DNA from: PGZG01 sp046292765
GTDB lineage: Bacteria > Pseudomonadota > Gammaproteobacteria > Pseudomonadales > Alcanivoracaceae
Assembly: GCA_046292765.1 (NCBI GenBank)
Contig: JBKBQA010000005.1
Location: 62,001-126,000, forward strand
Direction of reading: 5' to 3'
DNA: 64,000 nt
This document shows positions 17,114 through 25,686 of the stretch, in pieces. The notes beneath the pieces are model-generated. The model was not told where the DNA came from and made no database searches. It was given only the letters and a program-made list of their open reading frames with translations. Positions within the stretch are counted from its first letter, which is position 1, and each line of letters opens with the position of its first letter. The position numbers and the translations under genes were made by a program.

Positions 17114-17872
17114 ATGGAAGAACAACGATCCCTGACCCGTTTTCTGGCGCTCGGCGCACTGGAAACGGTGCTCAACCAGGCGTTGGCGCTTGAGAGCCAG
17201 GCCGCCACGCGGCTGTCTGCGCTGCATGGCACAGTGATCCGGGTGCGCCTCGAACGGCCCGCCACCAGCATTTACCTGCTGCTGGCAGAAGATGGCATCG
17301 AAGTACTGCACGATTACGAAGGCAGCGTCGATATCCGCATCCGCACCTCTTTGGGCGCGCTGGTGCAGTGGCTGCTGGCGCCCGGCCAAGCGCAGGACGA
17401 CGACGACCGTATTCGTATCAGTGGCCGTGAACCGCAACTGGGCATTTTGCTCGCCGCCGTGGCAGAGTTCGATCTTTGGTCGGCGCTGCGCCGGTGGCTC
17501 GACGAACACGTCCGCCTGGAGGATGTGCTCGCACTACTACGGCGCGAAGACCCGCGCTGGCTGGGTCGGCTGGAACAAGTGTGTGGTCAGGTCGACCTGA
17601 TTGCCGAGGAGCTCGGCCGGCAGCGTTTGCTGCAAGAGGAGATTCTGGATGCCATGCACGGCCTTCAGCGCGGCATGCGCCGGGAACGACGGCTGGACCT
17701 GTTGTTTCTTTGCTCCGGCATGACGCTGATGTTTGGCGCCTTTGCCACCGCCACCGGGCAGATCCCGGTGCTGTGGCTGGAGGCCGAAGCCGGCGCCCAG
17801 ACCCTCGCCCTTGCCAGCCTCGGCCTGACCCTGATCCTGTCACGGATCCTGTTCGGCCACCGTTACTCCTGA
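17114..17872 (+). CDS. UbiJ/SCP2-like protein with C-terminal membrane hairpin
   Basis: 252 aa. The N-terminal about 120 residues look like the SCP2 lipid-binding fold of the ubiquinone accessory factor UbiJ (LETVLNQAL start, beta-rich IRVRLERPATSIYLLL, and ALVQWLLAPG). A helical middle follows, then two hydrophobic segments near the end (about residues 195-215 and 228-245). E. coli UbiJ is 201 aa, soluble and coupled to ubiE/ubiB. Here neither partner is adjacent and a membrane anchor is added. It may be a divergent lipid-carrier paralogue rather than the true UbiJ. The stop overlaps the stop of the convergent small gene by 10 nt. Confidence 0.65.
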   Translation: MEEQRSLTRFLALGALETVLNQALALESQAATRLSALHGTVIRVRLERPATSIYLLLAEDGIEVLHDYEGSVDIRIRTSLGALVQWLLAPGQAQDDDDRIRISGREPQLGILLAAVAEFDLWSALRRWLDEHVRLEDVLALLRREDPRWLGRLEQVCGQVDLIAEELGRQRLLQEEILDAMHGLQRGMRRERRLDLLFLCSGMTLMFGAFATATGQIPVLWLEAEAGAQTLALASLGLTLILSRILFGHRYS

Positions 17873-18198
17873 TCGTCGCTGCGCGGCGGCCGGCGACCGA
17901 GGATCTTACCCAGACTGTCTTCGACAAAACCGGCCCCGGTGCGGGCAATATTGCGGGTGGTGCCCTGAATCACCTCCTTGCTGGCCAGTGACGTGAAGCC
18001 ATCCCGCACGCCCTTGCGAACTGCCTCCTCGACCCGGGCCGAAATCACATCCGACGCTTCCTTCAGGCGTAGCCGGAACTCTTCATCCATCTGCTCAAGA
18101 AAGCGGGGTCGCACCCGGTTCTGCAGCCACCAGGCGATCACCGAGCAGGTCAGGGCTGCGCTCAGCAATGCAGTAACAAGGATGGTCAGCCAATCCAT
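17863..18198 (-). CDS. Small membrane protein, paralogue of the 15251-15574 product
   Basis: 111 aa from an ATG with GGAGGGG just upstream. A 17-codon extension lacks a ribosome site. One N-terminal membrane helix (TILVTALLSAALTCSVIAWW) is followed by a helical charged tail with RVEEAVRKGVRDGF and the motif TRNIARTG. It shares its plan and motif with the 107-aa protein next to DUF445, so the two probably arose by duplication. Function unknown. It is convergent with the SCP2-like gene. Confidence 0.75.
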   Translation of the reverse strand: MDWLTILVTALLSAALTCSVIAWWLQNRVRPRFLEQMDEEFRLRLKEASDVISARVEEAVRKGVRDGFTSLASKEVIQGTTRNIARTGAGFVEDSLGKILGRRPPRSDDQE

Positions 18199-18388
18199 AA
18201 CCCCTCCAGAGGCGTGGAGACAGCAGAAACAGGGGCGCAAAGATAGCATGGCTCCCGCTGAAACAGGAAAATGGCGCGTTTGTCGGCCGATATCATCGTG
18301 AAATCATAAAGTTGGGCTATACTCTGTGACGCGGCTCATACTTTCCGGCCAATGTCGGCATCAAGAGTTGTATTCGCCTGGAGGCGCC

Positions 18389-19069
18389 ATGTTTCGAGTC
18401 TTGTCGCTGCTTCTGCTCCCCCTTATCACCTCTCTGCCGGCTCAGGGCGCTCTGTCAATCGATCGAGCTCTGCTGGTGTTCGAACCGGGAAAGCCGGCAC
18501 GGCAGGATGTCAATGCCGGCAACAGTGGTGAAAACAATCTGTTTCTGGAAGTTGAAGTGCTGGAGGTCACCCGCCCAGGCACACCGGAGGAAGAGCGGCA
18601 GGCAATCCGGGATCCGGAATCCATCGGCTTCATCGCGGCACCACGACGGCTGATGGTGCCCCCCGGAGGGAAAAGGCCGGTAAGGATGATGAACCTCATC
18701 GGCCATGGTGACACCGAGCGCGTGTACCGTGTGAACATCCGGCCGGTACTACCGCCGGTGGAGAGCAGCGGTTTGGGCGTGCGCATCGTCGTCGCCTATC
18801 AGGTGCTGGTGTTCGTCGCTCCACGGCAGACCCGGGTGGAACTGAACGCCCGACGCGAAGGCAACCGGCTGCTGCTCACCAACCGTGGTAACGTCAATAT
18901 TCTGCTCAGCAATGGCAGCCACTGTCCGATGCTCGGTGCGCTTGATTGTGACGACCTGAAAGGCCGCCGCCTTTACCCGGGAAACGAATGGGTGGTAGAG
19001 CTTCCCGGCAACGGCCCAGTGCAGTTTGACGTTGAAACCGGCGGCAAACGTAACCGACAGAGCTTCTGA
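18389..19069 (+). CDS. Fimbrial periplasmic chaperone (PapD-like)
   Basis: 226 aa with a signal peptide ending about ALPAQG. The mature protein has the two-Ig-domain plan of pilus chaperones: ALLVFEPGKPARQDV as strand A1/B1, RRLMVPPGGKRPVRMMN ahead of the G1 strand, and a second domain holding Cys in HCPML and DCDDL that could form a disulfide. It caps pilin subunits by donor-strand complementation in the periplasm. The usher gene starts 5 nt later. A TATACT -10 box lies about 60 nt before the start. The pilin genes lie on the opposite strand beyond the usher. Confidence 0.85.
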   Translation: MFRVLSLLLLPLITSLPAQGALSIDRALLVFEPGKPARQDVNAGNSGENNLFLEVEVLEVTRPGTPEEERQAIRDPESIGFIAAPRRLMVPPGGKRPVRMMNLIGHGDTERVYRVNIRPVLPPVESSGLGVRIVVAYQVLVFVAPRQTRVELNARREGNRLLLTNRGNVNILLSNGSHCPMLGALDCDDLKGRRLYPGNEWVVELPGNGPVQFDVETGGKRNRQSF

Positions 19070-19074
19070 CAGCG

Positions 19075-21759
19075 ATGGTCCTGTCGCCCCGCCAGCGAAC
19101 CTTTGCATTCCTTGCCGCGCTGATATTTCTGGCGTATGCGGCGACGGCACTGGAGAGCTCGCATCGGGGCGATCAGAACGGCGACCAGTCCATCCACACA
19201 TCACTCAGCAACGCGACCACCCCGGAGCACGCCGCCCCTGCTTCGCTCCCCGATTTGCCAACTTCAGGCACATCAGCACATACCGTTCAGAGCAACGGTT
19301 CGCGTACCAGCAACCGTAACAGTGGCAATGGCAATGGCGGTTTCGTTTATCACAGCAACGGCATACCGTTTGGCTTTGAAGCCTGGTTTGAAACACAGCG
19401 CGTCGCGCTTGACGTATTCTACGGCGGACGCTACCTCCTCACCGCGCTGGCAGAGCACAACAATGGCGAGATCACCCTGCTTCAGCCTGGTGAGGTAGCC
19501 AACCGCATACCCGGAGTGCTGGATGTCGAGTTGATGGCGTCGCTGCTCGGCGAGGCCATGGACACCAACGCTGACCGGGTCTGTGGCACCGAGCGCCAGC
19601 CATTATGTGGCCGTGTGGATACCGACTCCGTTGCCCTTATTTTTGATGAAACACGCATCCGTGCCGACCTGTTCGTGCATCGGTCCTTGCTGGCGGCACA
19701 GAAGGAAGCGGATCCGCGCTATCTGCCCGACGGCACACAACAGCGGCCCACGCTGGTGCAGAACCTGAGCAGCCTGTACACCAACGATGATAACAACAAT
19801 GAACGCTTCAGCCTGTTCGGCACCACCCGGGCAGGACGTAATGGCCACTATCTGTTTGGCGACTGGGTCAGTACCAGCGAGCAGGATCTGTCAGTAGACC
19901 AGCTCGGCTACCGACACCACTTGCGTGATCATCTGGTCACGGTCGGGCTGTTCGAAACCAACGCTGACATGCTGCGAGGCATGCGCCGTGACATGCTGGC
20001 CGGCGCCGCTGTCGAACGATCTATGCTGCGCCGCACCGATCTCGACAGCATCCTCTCGACACCTATCGACCTGTTCCTACCAGTCCGCAGCCGAGTGGAT
20101 ATTTTCCGCGACGGCCGACTGATCGCGAGTACCTTCTACGAAGCAGGTAACCAGCGCATCGATACCAGCCGGCTGCCCACCGGTGCCTATCTGATCGACA
20201 TCGTCACCACAGACAACGCTGGCAACTTCAGTTCAGAGCAGCAACTGTTTGTGAAGTCCTCTCTACTCGCGCCGCCGGGACAATCGCTCTGGTTTGCTGA
20301 GATGGGCAAGGTACATCGCCGCACCGCTACTGACCTGTGGCCGGAGGAGCTGGACGTGCTGTTGGCACGCGGCGGCTACCGCTGGCGTCAGATTTCATGG
20401 CTGGGCCTCGGCGTGGCAGGCGCCGCCACCGAAGAACAAGCACTGGGAGAACTGTCCGCCAACCTGTTGCTGGACCGCTTTGAGGCCGGTGGCGAGGTCT
20501 ATCACAGTAGCGCCGGTGGCTGGGGTCTGGGCGCGCGGGCTGTCAGCCGGCTTGGTCGCCACACCTTCAGTCTGAACTCGCGCCGCAGCCGCGCGGATCC
20601 GGAGCCAGGCCCGGACGAGGAACCATACCGACTTATCGACGATAGCCGCTGGGTACATAGTGCGCAGTGGATCAGCCGGGTGTCGCAACAGGGCAATCTG
20701 AGCGTCACGGCAAGCTATCGCGGTGGTGAAGTCACAAACAATCGTCGCAGCGTCACGGCACGCTATATCCACAATATTCCCCTGGCCTCCGCGAATAGCC
20801 TGACGCTCGGCGCGGAGCTCGGCAATGTCGATGGCGATTATCGGGCCAGTCTGTCTGCACAGTGGCGTGGAGGTACGCGCCAGCTACGCCATAGCGCCCA
20901 GCTGCGGTGGAGCGGCAGTGAACTGAATGGCGAGCGGGACGGCCTCTCAGCCAACGCATCAAGCCGCTGGTATGACGGTGATCGCTGGCGCGATGACGTC
21001 AATGCCGGCATTGCGGCGCAGATCGATGAAGCCACCTTCGGGATAACCGCCGACGCCAATCACGAATCCGAATTCGGCCGAGGTCGCGCGGCGGTATCGC
21101 ACACACGCCGCAATGCCTTCGATAGCACCCAATACCTGGTGGGCTATGACATCAGTCTGTTAGCCGGCGAAGATTGGTTGCCCCGTCCCGGTGGCGGGCC
21201 GCGCCGCGGTGAGGCGGGTGCGATCCTCGATTTGCGCGACGCGCCGGGGAGCCATGTTGACGTGTATGCAAATGGTCAGCGCCAGTTCACTGCCCGCGGC
21301 GGGCGTCAGGTGCCCTTGACTTTGTCTGCTTATCAGGAACACAGCATCAGTGTTATTGACCGTGGCACGGACCTGGTCAGTGTCGACAGTGAACCACGCA
21401 GGCTGGTGCTGTATCCAGGAGATGTCGGCACACTGCGCTGGTCGATGCAACGCATCCACATTATTGTCGGCCGCCTGTTCCGTTTTCAGGAGTTCTGCTC
21501 GGAGGTCACCGACGCCTGTCATTCCCTTCGCCTGCCCTTGGCCAACACCCGGGTGGAAGGACTCGAAGGGTTTGTTTTTACCGACGCGGACGGATTTTTC
21601 CAGGGTGAAGTCGCACAGGACCGCACCCTGTTGAACGCTCGCATTGGCGAGCATACCTGCGAGATTGACATTGGCGGACTGGCGGTGATTGAGGGCGTCA
21701 TCCGTGCCCCGGCAATGATTTGTGACGACGTTTCCGGCGCCGTCAATCCAGTTCGATAA
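19075..21759 (+). CDS. Outer-membrane fimbrial usher (TcfC/CooC type)
   Basis: 894 aa with a signal peptide (about residues 1-25). The mature N-terminus has a stretch rich in Ser/Thr/Asn/Gly (about residues 28-90) before the usher N-terminal domain begins near GFVYHSNGIPFGFEAWF. The core is a long beta-barrel with an inserted plug. The C-terminal domains hold Cys pairs (FCSEVTDAC and CEIDIG...MICDD). The overall match is to alpha-type (CS1/TcfC) ushers, which secrete and polymerise pilins at the outer membrane. The gene runs into the convergent adhesin gene, overlapping by 17 nt at the 3' ends. Confidence 0.85.
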   Translation: MVLSPRQRTFAFLAALIFLAYAATALESSHRGDQNGDQSIHTSLSNATTPEHAAPASLPDLPTSGTSAHTVQSNGSRTSNRNSGNGNGGFVYHSNGIPFGFEAWFETQRVALDVFYGGRYLLTALAEHNNGEITLLQPGEVANRIPGVLDVELMASLLGEAMDTNADRVCGTERQPLCGRVDTDSVALIFDETRIRADLFVHRSLLAAQKEADPRYLPDGTQQRPTLVQNLSSLYTNDDNNNERFSLFGTTRAGRNGHYLFGDWVSTSEQDLSVDQLGYRHHLRDHLVTVGLFETNADMLRGMRRDMLAGAAVERSMLRRTDLDSILSTPIDLFLPVRSRVDIFRDGRLIASTFYEAGNQRIDTSRLPTGAYLIDIVTTDNAGNFSSEQQLFVKSSLLAPPGQSLWFAEMGKVHRRTATDLWPEELDVLLARGGYRWRQISWLGLGVAGAATEEQALGELSANLLLDRFEAGGEVYHSSAGGWGLGARAVSRLGRHTFSLNSRRSRADPEPGPDEEPYRLIDDSRWVHSAQWISRVSQQGNLSVTASYRGGEVTNNRRSVTARYIHNIPLASANSLTLGAELGNVDGDYRASLSAQWRGGTRQLRHSAQLRWSGSELNGERDGLSANASSRWYDGDRWRDDVNAGIAAQIDEATFGITADANHESEFGRGRAAVSHTRRNAFDSTQYLVGYDISLLAGEDWLPRPGGGPRRGEAGAILDLRDAPGSHVDVYANGQRQFTARGGRQVPLTLSAYQEHSISVIDRGTDLVSVDSEPRRLVLYPGDVGTLRWSMQRIHIIVGRLFRFQEFCSEVTDACHSLRLPLANTRVEGLEGFVFTDADGFFQGEVAQDRTLLNARIGEHTCEIDIGGLAVIEGVIRAPAMICDDVSGAVNPVR

Positions 21760-22690
21760 GGATGGTGATTACACCAAAATAGTTGCCAGCGGAGGCGTTA
21801 CTGGCTGCTACATCTGCGGCCGTGGCCTGAACTGCCAATACCGCGTTATTTGCCGCACCGTTGTTACAATGAGTATTCCCGGAAAAGCTATTGGCCCGAC
21901 TGGCAAGTTTCACGTTGGCATCAACCGGCACTGCACCTACCCCGTCATCCCAGCTAACCTGCAAGGGAATAGGGGTATCGCCATTGGTAACTTCGAATGC
22001 ACCACCGGCACCGCTGCCGGCAAGGGTTACCGAGTAAGCAAGTCCACTGGCTCGAAACACACACAGACTGTCGCTGCCACTCAAGGTGCTACCGCTAAAT
22101 AGCCCAAGATCAATATCATCCAGCTGGCTAATGCGAACAGTGTCAGGGATGGTGACGGTTACTGTGAGGTCAGCGGCATGGGAACTACGGCCACCGCCTG
22201 TATTCTCCGCAGTAACAACAAAAGCCTGCTGATAGACTGCGGGCGGCACACCGGTAATAGCTGCTTCGGTGAAGGTGAGAATCAGACGGCCGTTATTCCC
22301 TCCAGGGCAATTTGCAATGCGCCCGGTCATGACGTAACCCGTCGGTGTTGCTGGAGCAAGCGTTGTCGTGGTGGAAGTGACAAGATCGACCCACTGCAAT
22401 GTGCCAGCAATCTGGTTGGCACCATTGACCAGAGCAAAAGGCGCGCTTACAGACACGCGATAGGGGATAATGTCTGTACCTGCAGGCTGCGGATTCTGGG
22501 TAGACTGGACACAGAAATCCTGTGTCAAGACGACATTCCCGCCTGCCCACGTCACATTAAATGCCGGCGCCAGCGGAGCGATGTCGACACGGGCAACGGC
22601 GACGTGGGACCACAGCAGGATACCCCCGAGAAGAGTCAGCAAAGCGCATTGACGGCTAACGCGACGATACTCGTCTGGCTGGGGTTTCAC
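21743..22690 (-). CDS. Putative two-domain fimbrial tip adhesin
   Basis: 315 aa from a GTG preceded by AGAGGA. The signal peptide (LLTLLGGILLWSHVAVA) ends about residue 33. The N-terminal domain (about 35-170) is beta-rich with Cys in DFCVQST and ANCPGG. The C-terminal domain (about 175-315) is pilin-like. It shares IP-x-x-I and DDIDLG and a Cys-containing strand with the major pilin encoded upstream. A binding domain joined to a pilin domain is the plan of usher-pathway tip adhesins. It is preceded by a terminator that should lower its expression relative to the pilin. The ligand is unknown. Confidence 0.7.
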   Translation of the reverse strand: MKPQPDEYRRVSRQCALLTLLGGILLWSHVAVARVDIAPLAPAFNVTWAGGNVVLTQDFCVQSTQNPQPAGTDIIPYRVSVSAPFALVNGANQIAGTLQWVDLVTSTTTTLAPATPTGYVMTGRIANCPGGNNGRLILTFTEAAITGVPPAVYQQAFVVTAENTGGGRSSHAADLTVTVTIPDTVRISQLDDIDLGLFSGSTLSGSDSLCVFRASGLAYSVTLAGSGAGGAFEVTNGDTPIPLQVSWDDGVGAVPVDANVKLASRANSFSGNTHCNNGAANNAVLAVQATAADVAASNASAGNYFGVITILIELD

Positions 22691-22728
22691 GCATCATCCT
22701 CTACGATGTGGCTCGTCAACATTATAAC

Positions 22729-22757
22729 AAAAAGGGGCGGATTACTCCGCCCCCCTT
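22729..22757 (-). terminator. Hairpin terminator between pilin and adhesin
   Basis: Minus strand: GGGGCGGA-GTAA-TCCGCCCC followed by TTTTTG. It lies after the pilin stop and before the adhesin start. A TATAAT hexamer follows directly and could be a -10 for the adhesin gene, though no -35 is visible. Confidence 0.85.
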
Positions 22758-22780
22758 GTTCAGTTGATAGCCACCAGAAG

Positions 22781-23320
22781 TTACGGCAGAGATACCGTCA
22801 GCGTCACAGTATCCTCATAATCGCCCGCCTCGGCACTTTCCATCTGGGCAACGGAGACTTCAGCCGCCATCAACCCCGCCACCGGAGTGCAGGCGCCAAA
22901 CCCCGGGCCGCCGTTATCACGCGCAAATCCTGCCCCCCCGTTATCGTTCAGCTGACCACTGCTGAGCGCTACGGTCGCCCAAGTGAAGCTGTACTCAATG
23001 AAATTGCTGCTGCCGTCGGTCATACGAAACGTGGTGCCACTGGGGTTTGCGGACGTCGCAGTAATGTAATAGGTTGCCGAGCCATTAGTACGAACACAGG
23101 CGGCGGCTGAGCCATCATTTGGGTCGGTGCTATCCGGGTCATAAGTACCCAAATCAATGTCGTCATCGACAATAATCTGGATTAGTTGGGGAATCACAAG
23201 AGTCACATCCACATCCCCTGTTGACGTGGTGCCGACATCACCATCATTTGCTGCCCATGCTGCCCCGGAGAGGCCCATACCTGCCGCCACTGCCATAGCC
23301 AGAAGTTTCTTGTTCATCAT
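22781..23320 (-). CDS. Major fimbrial pilin subunit
   Basis: 179 aa from the first ATG of MMNKK, with GGAG 7 nt upstream. The signal peptide is MNKKLLAMAVAAGMGLSGAAWA. The mature protein is beta-rich and acidic with GDVDVTLVIPQL near the start, DDDIDLGTY, two Cys (AACVRTNG and GACTPVAG) and a beta-strand C-terminus (EDTVTLTVSLP). This fits an incomplete Ig-fold pilin that needs donor-strand exchange. It is first in the minus-strand fimbrial unit, and the two-domain adhesin follows after a terminator. In the leader, GCATAG/CTATGC (23371-23392) forms an inverted repeat that might bind a regulator. Confidence 0.75.
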   Translation of the reverse strand: MMNKKLLAMAVAAGMGLSGAAWAANDGDVGTTSTGDVDVTLVIPQLIQIIVDDDIDLGTYDPDSTDPNDGSAAACVRTNGSATYYITATSANPSGTTFRMTDGSSNFIEYSFTWATVALSSGQLNDNGGAGFARDNGGPGFGACTPVAGLMAAEVSVAQMESAEAGDYEDTVTLTVSLP

Positions 23321-23585
23321 CGCTGTTCTCCGCACACGAATGTTATCAAGTACCCGGCCCGAGGGTATGGGCATAGCGGGATGGCTCTATGCTATTACCA
23401 CGACATCACCATGAGAACCCCTTCACACTTTTTTCTGACAATTCCTCGACAAACGGTCCTGCTAGCGCCTTGGACGGGCGAAAAATGATAAAATCAACAA
23501 ATAAGTGGAACTTTCGTACACGATTTAACGGCTTATGTCGACATCACGTCAGATAGCCATCCACGCCTGCTCAGGGAGGTCATCA

Positions 23586-24704
23586 ATGCAGAACCCTTTA
23601 TCCTTCAGTGTCGTTATTGCCGACAGCTCGCGGCTGGGATCGGTCGTGCTGGAGCGACTGCTGGCGCCCCTGCTGGATGTGGTGGTGTGCCCTGACGAAG
23701 CAAGTCTGGACCTTGCCCTGCGCCGTCGGCCCGCCATGCTGATGGTGGCCAATCTGTGGCCAGGGCTCGATAGCCTGCTGACCAACGTGGCGGGCAGCGG
23801 CGGTCCGGCGGTCATTCTGATGGCCAGCCCCGACAGTGATGCCGCCCGCATCGCCTCGCTCTCCACCCGCTTCGGCACCGGGGTGATCTATCGCCCTTAT
23901 GAAGCCCGGCAGGTCATGCGCGAAATGCTCGGCCTGCTCTCAACAGAGGCAACGACCATTCCCACCGCCACTGAAGTGGTGCCGATTCTGGCCGCAGATC
24001 ATGATCCGCTGGAAATGGTGCAGCGCGATCAGGCCTTCTGTCGTCGCCACCACCTGCCCCATTCCTTGCTGGCCCTGCGCATTGATGAGTACGCCTCGCT
24101 GCAACAACAGCTGGGCGCCGACGGACTGGCGCAGGCGGAAAACAGCATCCGCGCGATCATCACCGACAGCCTGCGACGCGAAGATCACCTCTGTGAGCAG
24201 TCGCCCGGCCGCCTGGTATTGAGCCTGCCCGGCACCCCTCCGCAGGGGGCACGGGTGCTGGCGCACCGACTCTGCCAGCAAATCCAGAATCAGGAAATTG
24301 AAGCAGCGGGACTGATGAGCCACTTTGCCCTGCTGGCAGGCATTCATGTGGTGGGTGCAGGGCAGGATCTTGCCGATGATATTGCTCAGGCCATCAGCGC
24401 CAGTGAACTGGCCAACAGCGAGGATGGTCTGACGGTGCTACTTACCGACGGCGCCTGTGACCAGCTTGGCTCCGCCACACCACCTCTGCTGAAAAGTGGT
24501 GTAGACGATTTCTCCGGCGTCGCGCCTCATGCAACACACGCGCAAGACCCCTGGCAACATATCGCCGCCATGCTGGACGAAACCGACGCGGATACCAGCC
24601 GCACCGCGATGCAACAACTGACCGGCCTGCTTCGACGCCTCGACGAAGATGCCCGTATGACGCTGGTGGATGAGCTGCTACTGGCATCGGCGATGCCGGA
24701 TTGA
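23586..24704 (+). CDS. Receiver-like/degenerate GGDEF protein
   Basis: 372 aa from an ATG with GGAGG six bases upstream. Residues about 8-120 resemble a response-regulator receiver (FSVVIADSSRLGSVVLERLL), with a doubtful phosphoacceptor. Residues about 140-290 follow the diguanylate cyclase fold (RRHHLPHSLLALRIDEYASL), but the GGDEF motif is SPGRL at residues 206-210, so cyclase activity is very unlikely. The tail (about 320-372) is helical. It could be a c-di-GMP or protein-binding scaffold. It is divergent from the fimbrial pilin gene, so control of fimbriation is possible but unproven. Confidence 0.7.
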   Translation: MQNPLSFSVVIADSSRLGSVVLERLLAPLLDVVVCPDEASLDLALRRRPAMLMVANLWPGLDSLLTNVAGSGGPAVILMASPDSDAARIASLSTRFGTGVIYRPYEARQVMREMLGLLSTEATTIPTATEVVPILAADHDPLEMVQRDQAFCRRHHLPHSLLALRIDEYASLQQQLGADGLAQAENSIRAIITDSLRREDHLCEQSPGRLVLSLPGTPPQGARVLAHRLCQQIQNQEIEAAGLMSHFALLAGIHVVGAGQDLADDIAQAISASELANSEDGLTVLLTDGACDQLGSATPPLLKSGVDDFSGVAPHATHAQDPWQHIAAMLDETDADTSRTAMQQLTGLLRRLDEDARMTLVDELLLASAMPD

Positions 24705-24705
24705 T

Positions 24706-25686
24706 TCAGCTCAACGGTCGGGTTGCCGCCAGTGCAGCGCGCCGTGGTCTGGGATAGCCTTCCAGCGTCAAGGTCGGATTATCCGGATGGAGAAAGTCAG
24801 CAAGCGACTGAAATGTCATCCAGTCGGTAGCATGTTGTTCATCCGTTGATGTTTCGGATACGTCGATCACCCTCACATCCACAAAGCCACTGCGTCGCAA
24901 CCAGCGGGCCAACATCGGCACCGACGGCAGGAAAAATACGTTGCGCATGGCGGCGTAGCGATCCTCCGGAATCAGCACCCTTGTGTCATCGCCTTCGACC
25001 ACCAGCGTTTCCAGTACCAGTTCGCCGCCGGGACGCAGGGCGGAGAACAACTCTGCCAGATGGTCCAGCGGCGAGCGACGGTGATAGAGCACACCCATGG
25101 AAAACACGGTATCAAATGCAGCAGCACCTGCAGGCATTTCCTCCATCCGCACCGGGGCAAACCAGACTGCCCGCTCGGGTGCATAACGGTGCAACACCAG
25201 ATACTGAAAGAAGTACAACAGGGTCGGATCAATGCCCAGCACCAAGCGTGCACCAGCGCCCGCCATGCGCCAGCAGTGATAGCCCGAACCGCAACCAACA
25301 TCCAGCACCCGGCGACCGGACAGATCACTGATATGCTGCTGGATACGCTGCCATTTCCAGTCCGAGCGCCATTCGGTATCGATACCGACACCGAGTACAT
25401 CGAACGGCCCCTTGCGCCAGGGCATCAGCTGACGTAGCTGCCCAGTGACCTGCTGGAGAGCGTCAGGCGCCAGCGAGGAATCCGGCACCAGCGCCACGCG
25501 ATCCCGATCAGCATGCAGCGTTACCGGCATCGAAGGCAGAGACTGGACCGCCGCCAGCCAGCGCGGCATATCGCCGTGGGGCTGCTCCAGCAGCCGTTGC
25601 CGGGTCAATGTGACAAGCGCGTCCTGCCACGGCGGCACCTGCTCGGCCATGATCGTCGTCAGCTGCCGGCAGTACGACTCAATCAC
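24706..25686 (-). CDS. cmoB: tRNA U34 carboxymethyltransferase
   Basis: 326 aa (E. coli CmoB 323). The SAM-binding motif is VLDVGCGSGYHCWRM (about residue 123). It transfers carboxymethyl from carboxy-SAM to 5-hydroxyuridine 34 to make cmo5U in tRNAs such as Val, Ala, Pro, Ser, Thr and Leu. The GTG start overlaps the cmoA stop by 4 nt (GTGA), so the pair is translationally coupled in the usual order cmoA-cmoB. It ends one base from the convergent receiver/GGDEF gene, with no visible terminator between. Confidence 0.95.
   Translation of the reverse strand: MIESYCRQLTTIMAEQVPPWQDALVTLTRQRLLEQPHGDMPRWLAAVQSLPSMPVTLHADRDRVALVPDSSLAPDALQQVTGQLRQLMPWRKGPFDVLGVGIDTEWRSDWKWQRIQQHISDLSGRRVLDVGCGSGYHCWRMAGAGARLVLGIDPTLLYFFQYLVLHRYAPERAVWFAPVRMEEMPAGAAAFDTVFSMGVLYHRRSPLDHLAELFSALRPGGELVLETLVVEGDDTRVLIPEDRYAAMRNVFFLPSVPMLARWLRRSGFVDVRVIDVSETSTDEQHATDWMTFQSLADFLHPDNPTLTLEGYPRPRRAALAATRPLS

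Noticed and set aside
23586..24704. Active diguanylate cyclase
   Set aside because: The GGDEF motif is replaced by SPGRL, so catalysis is not expected.
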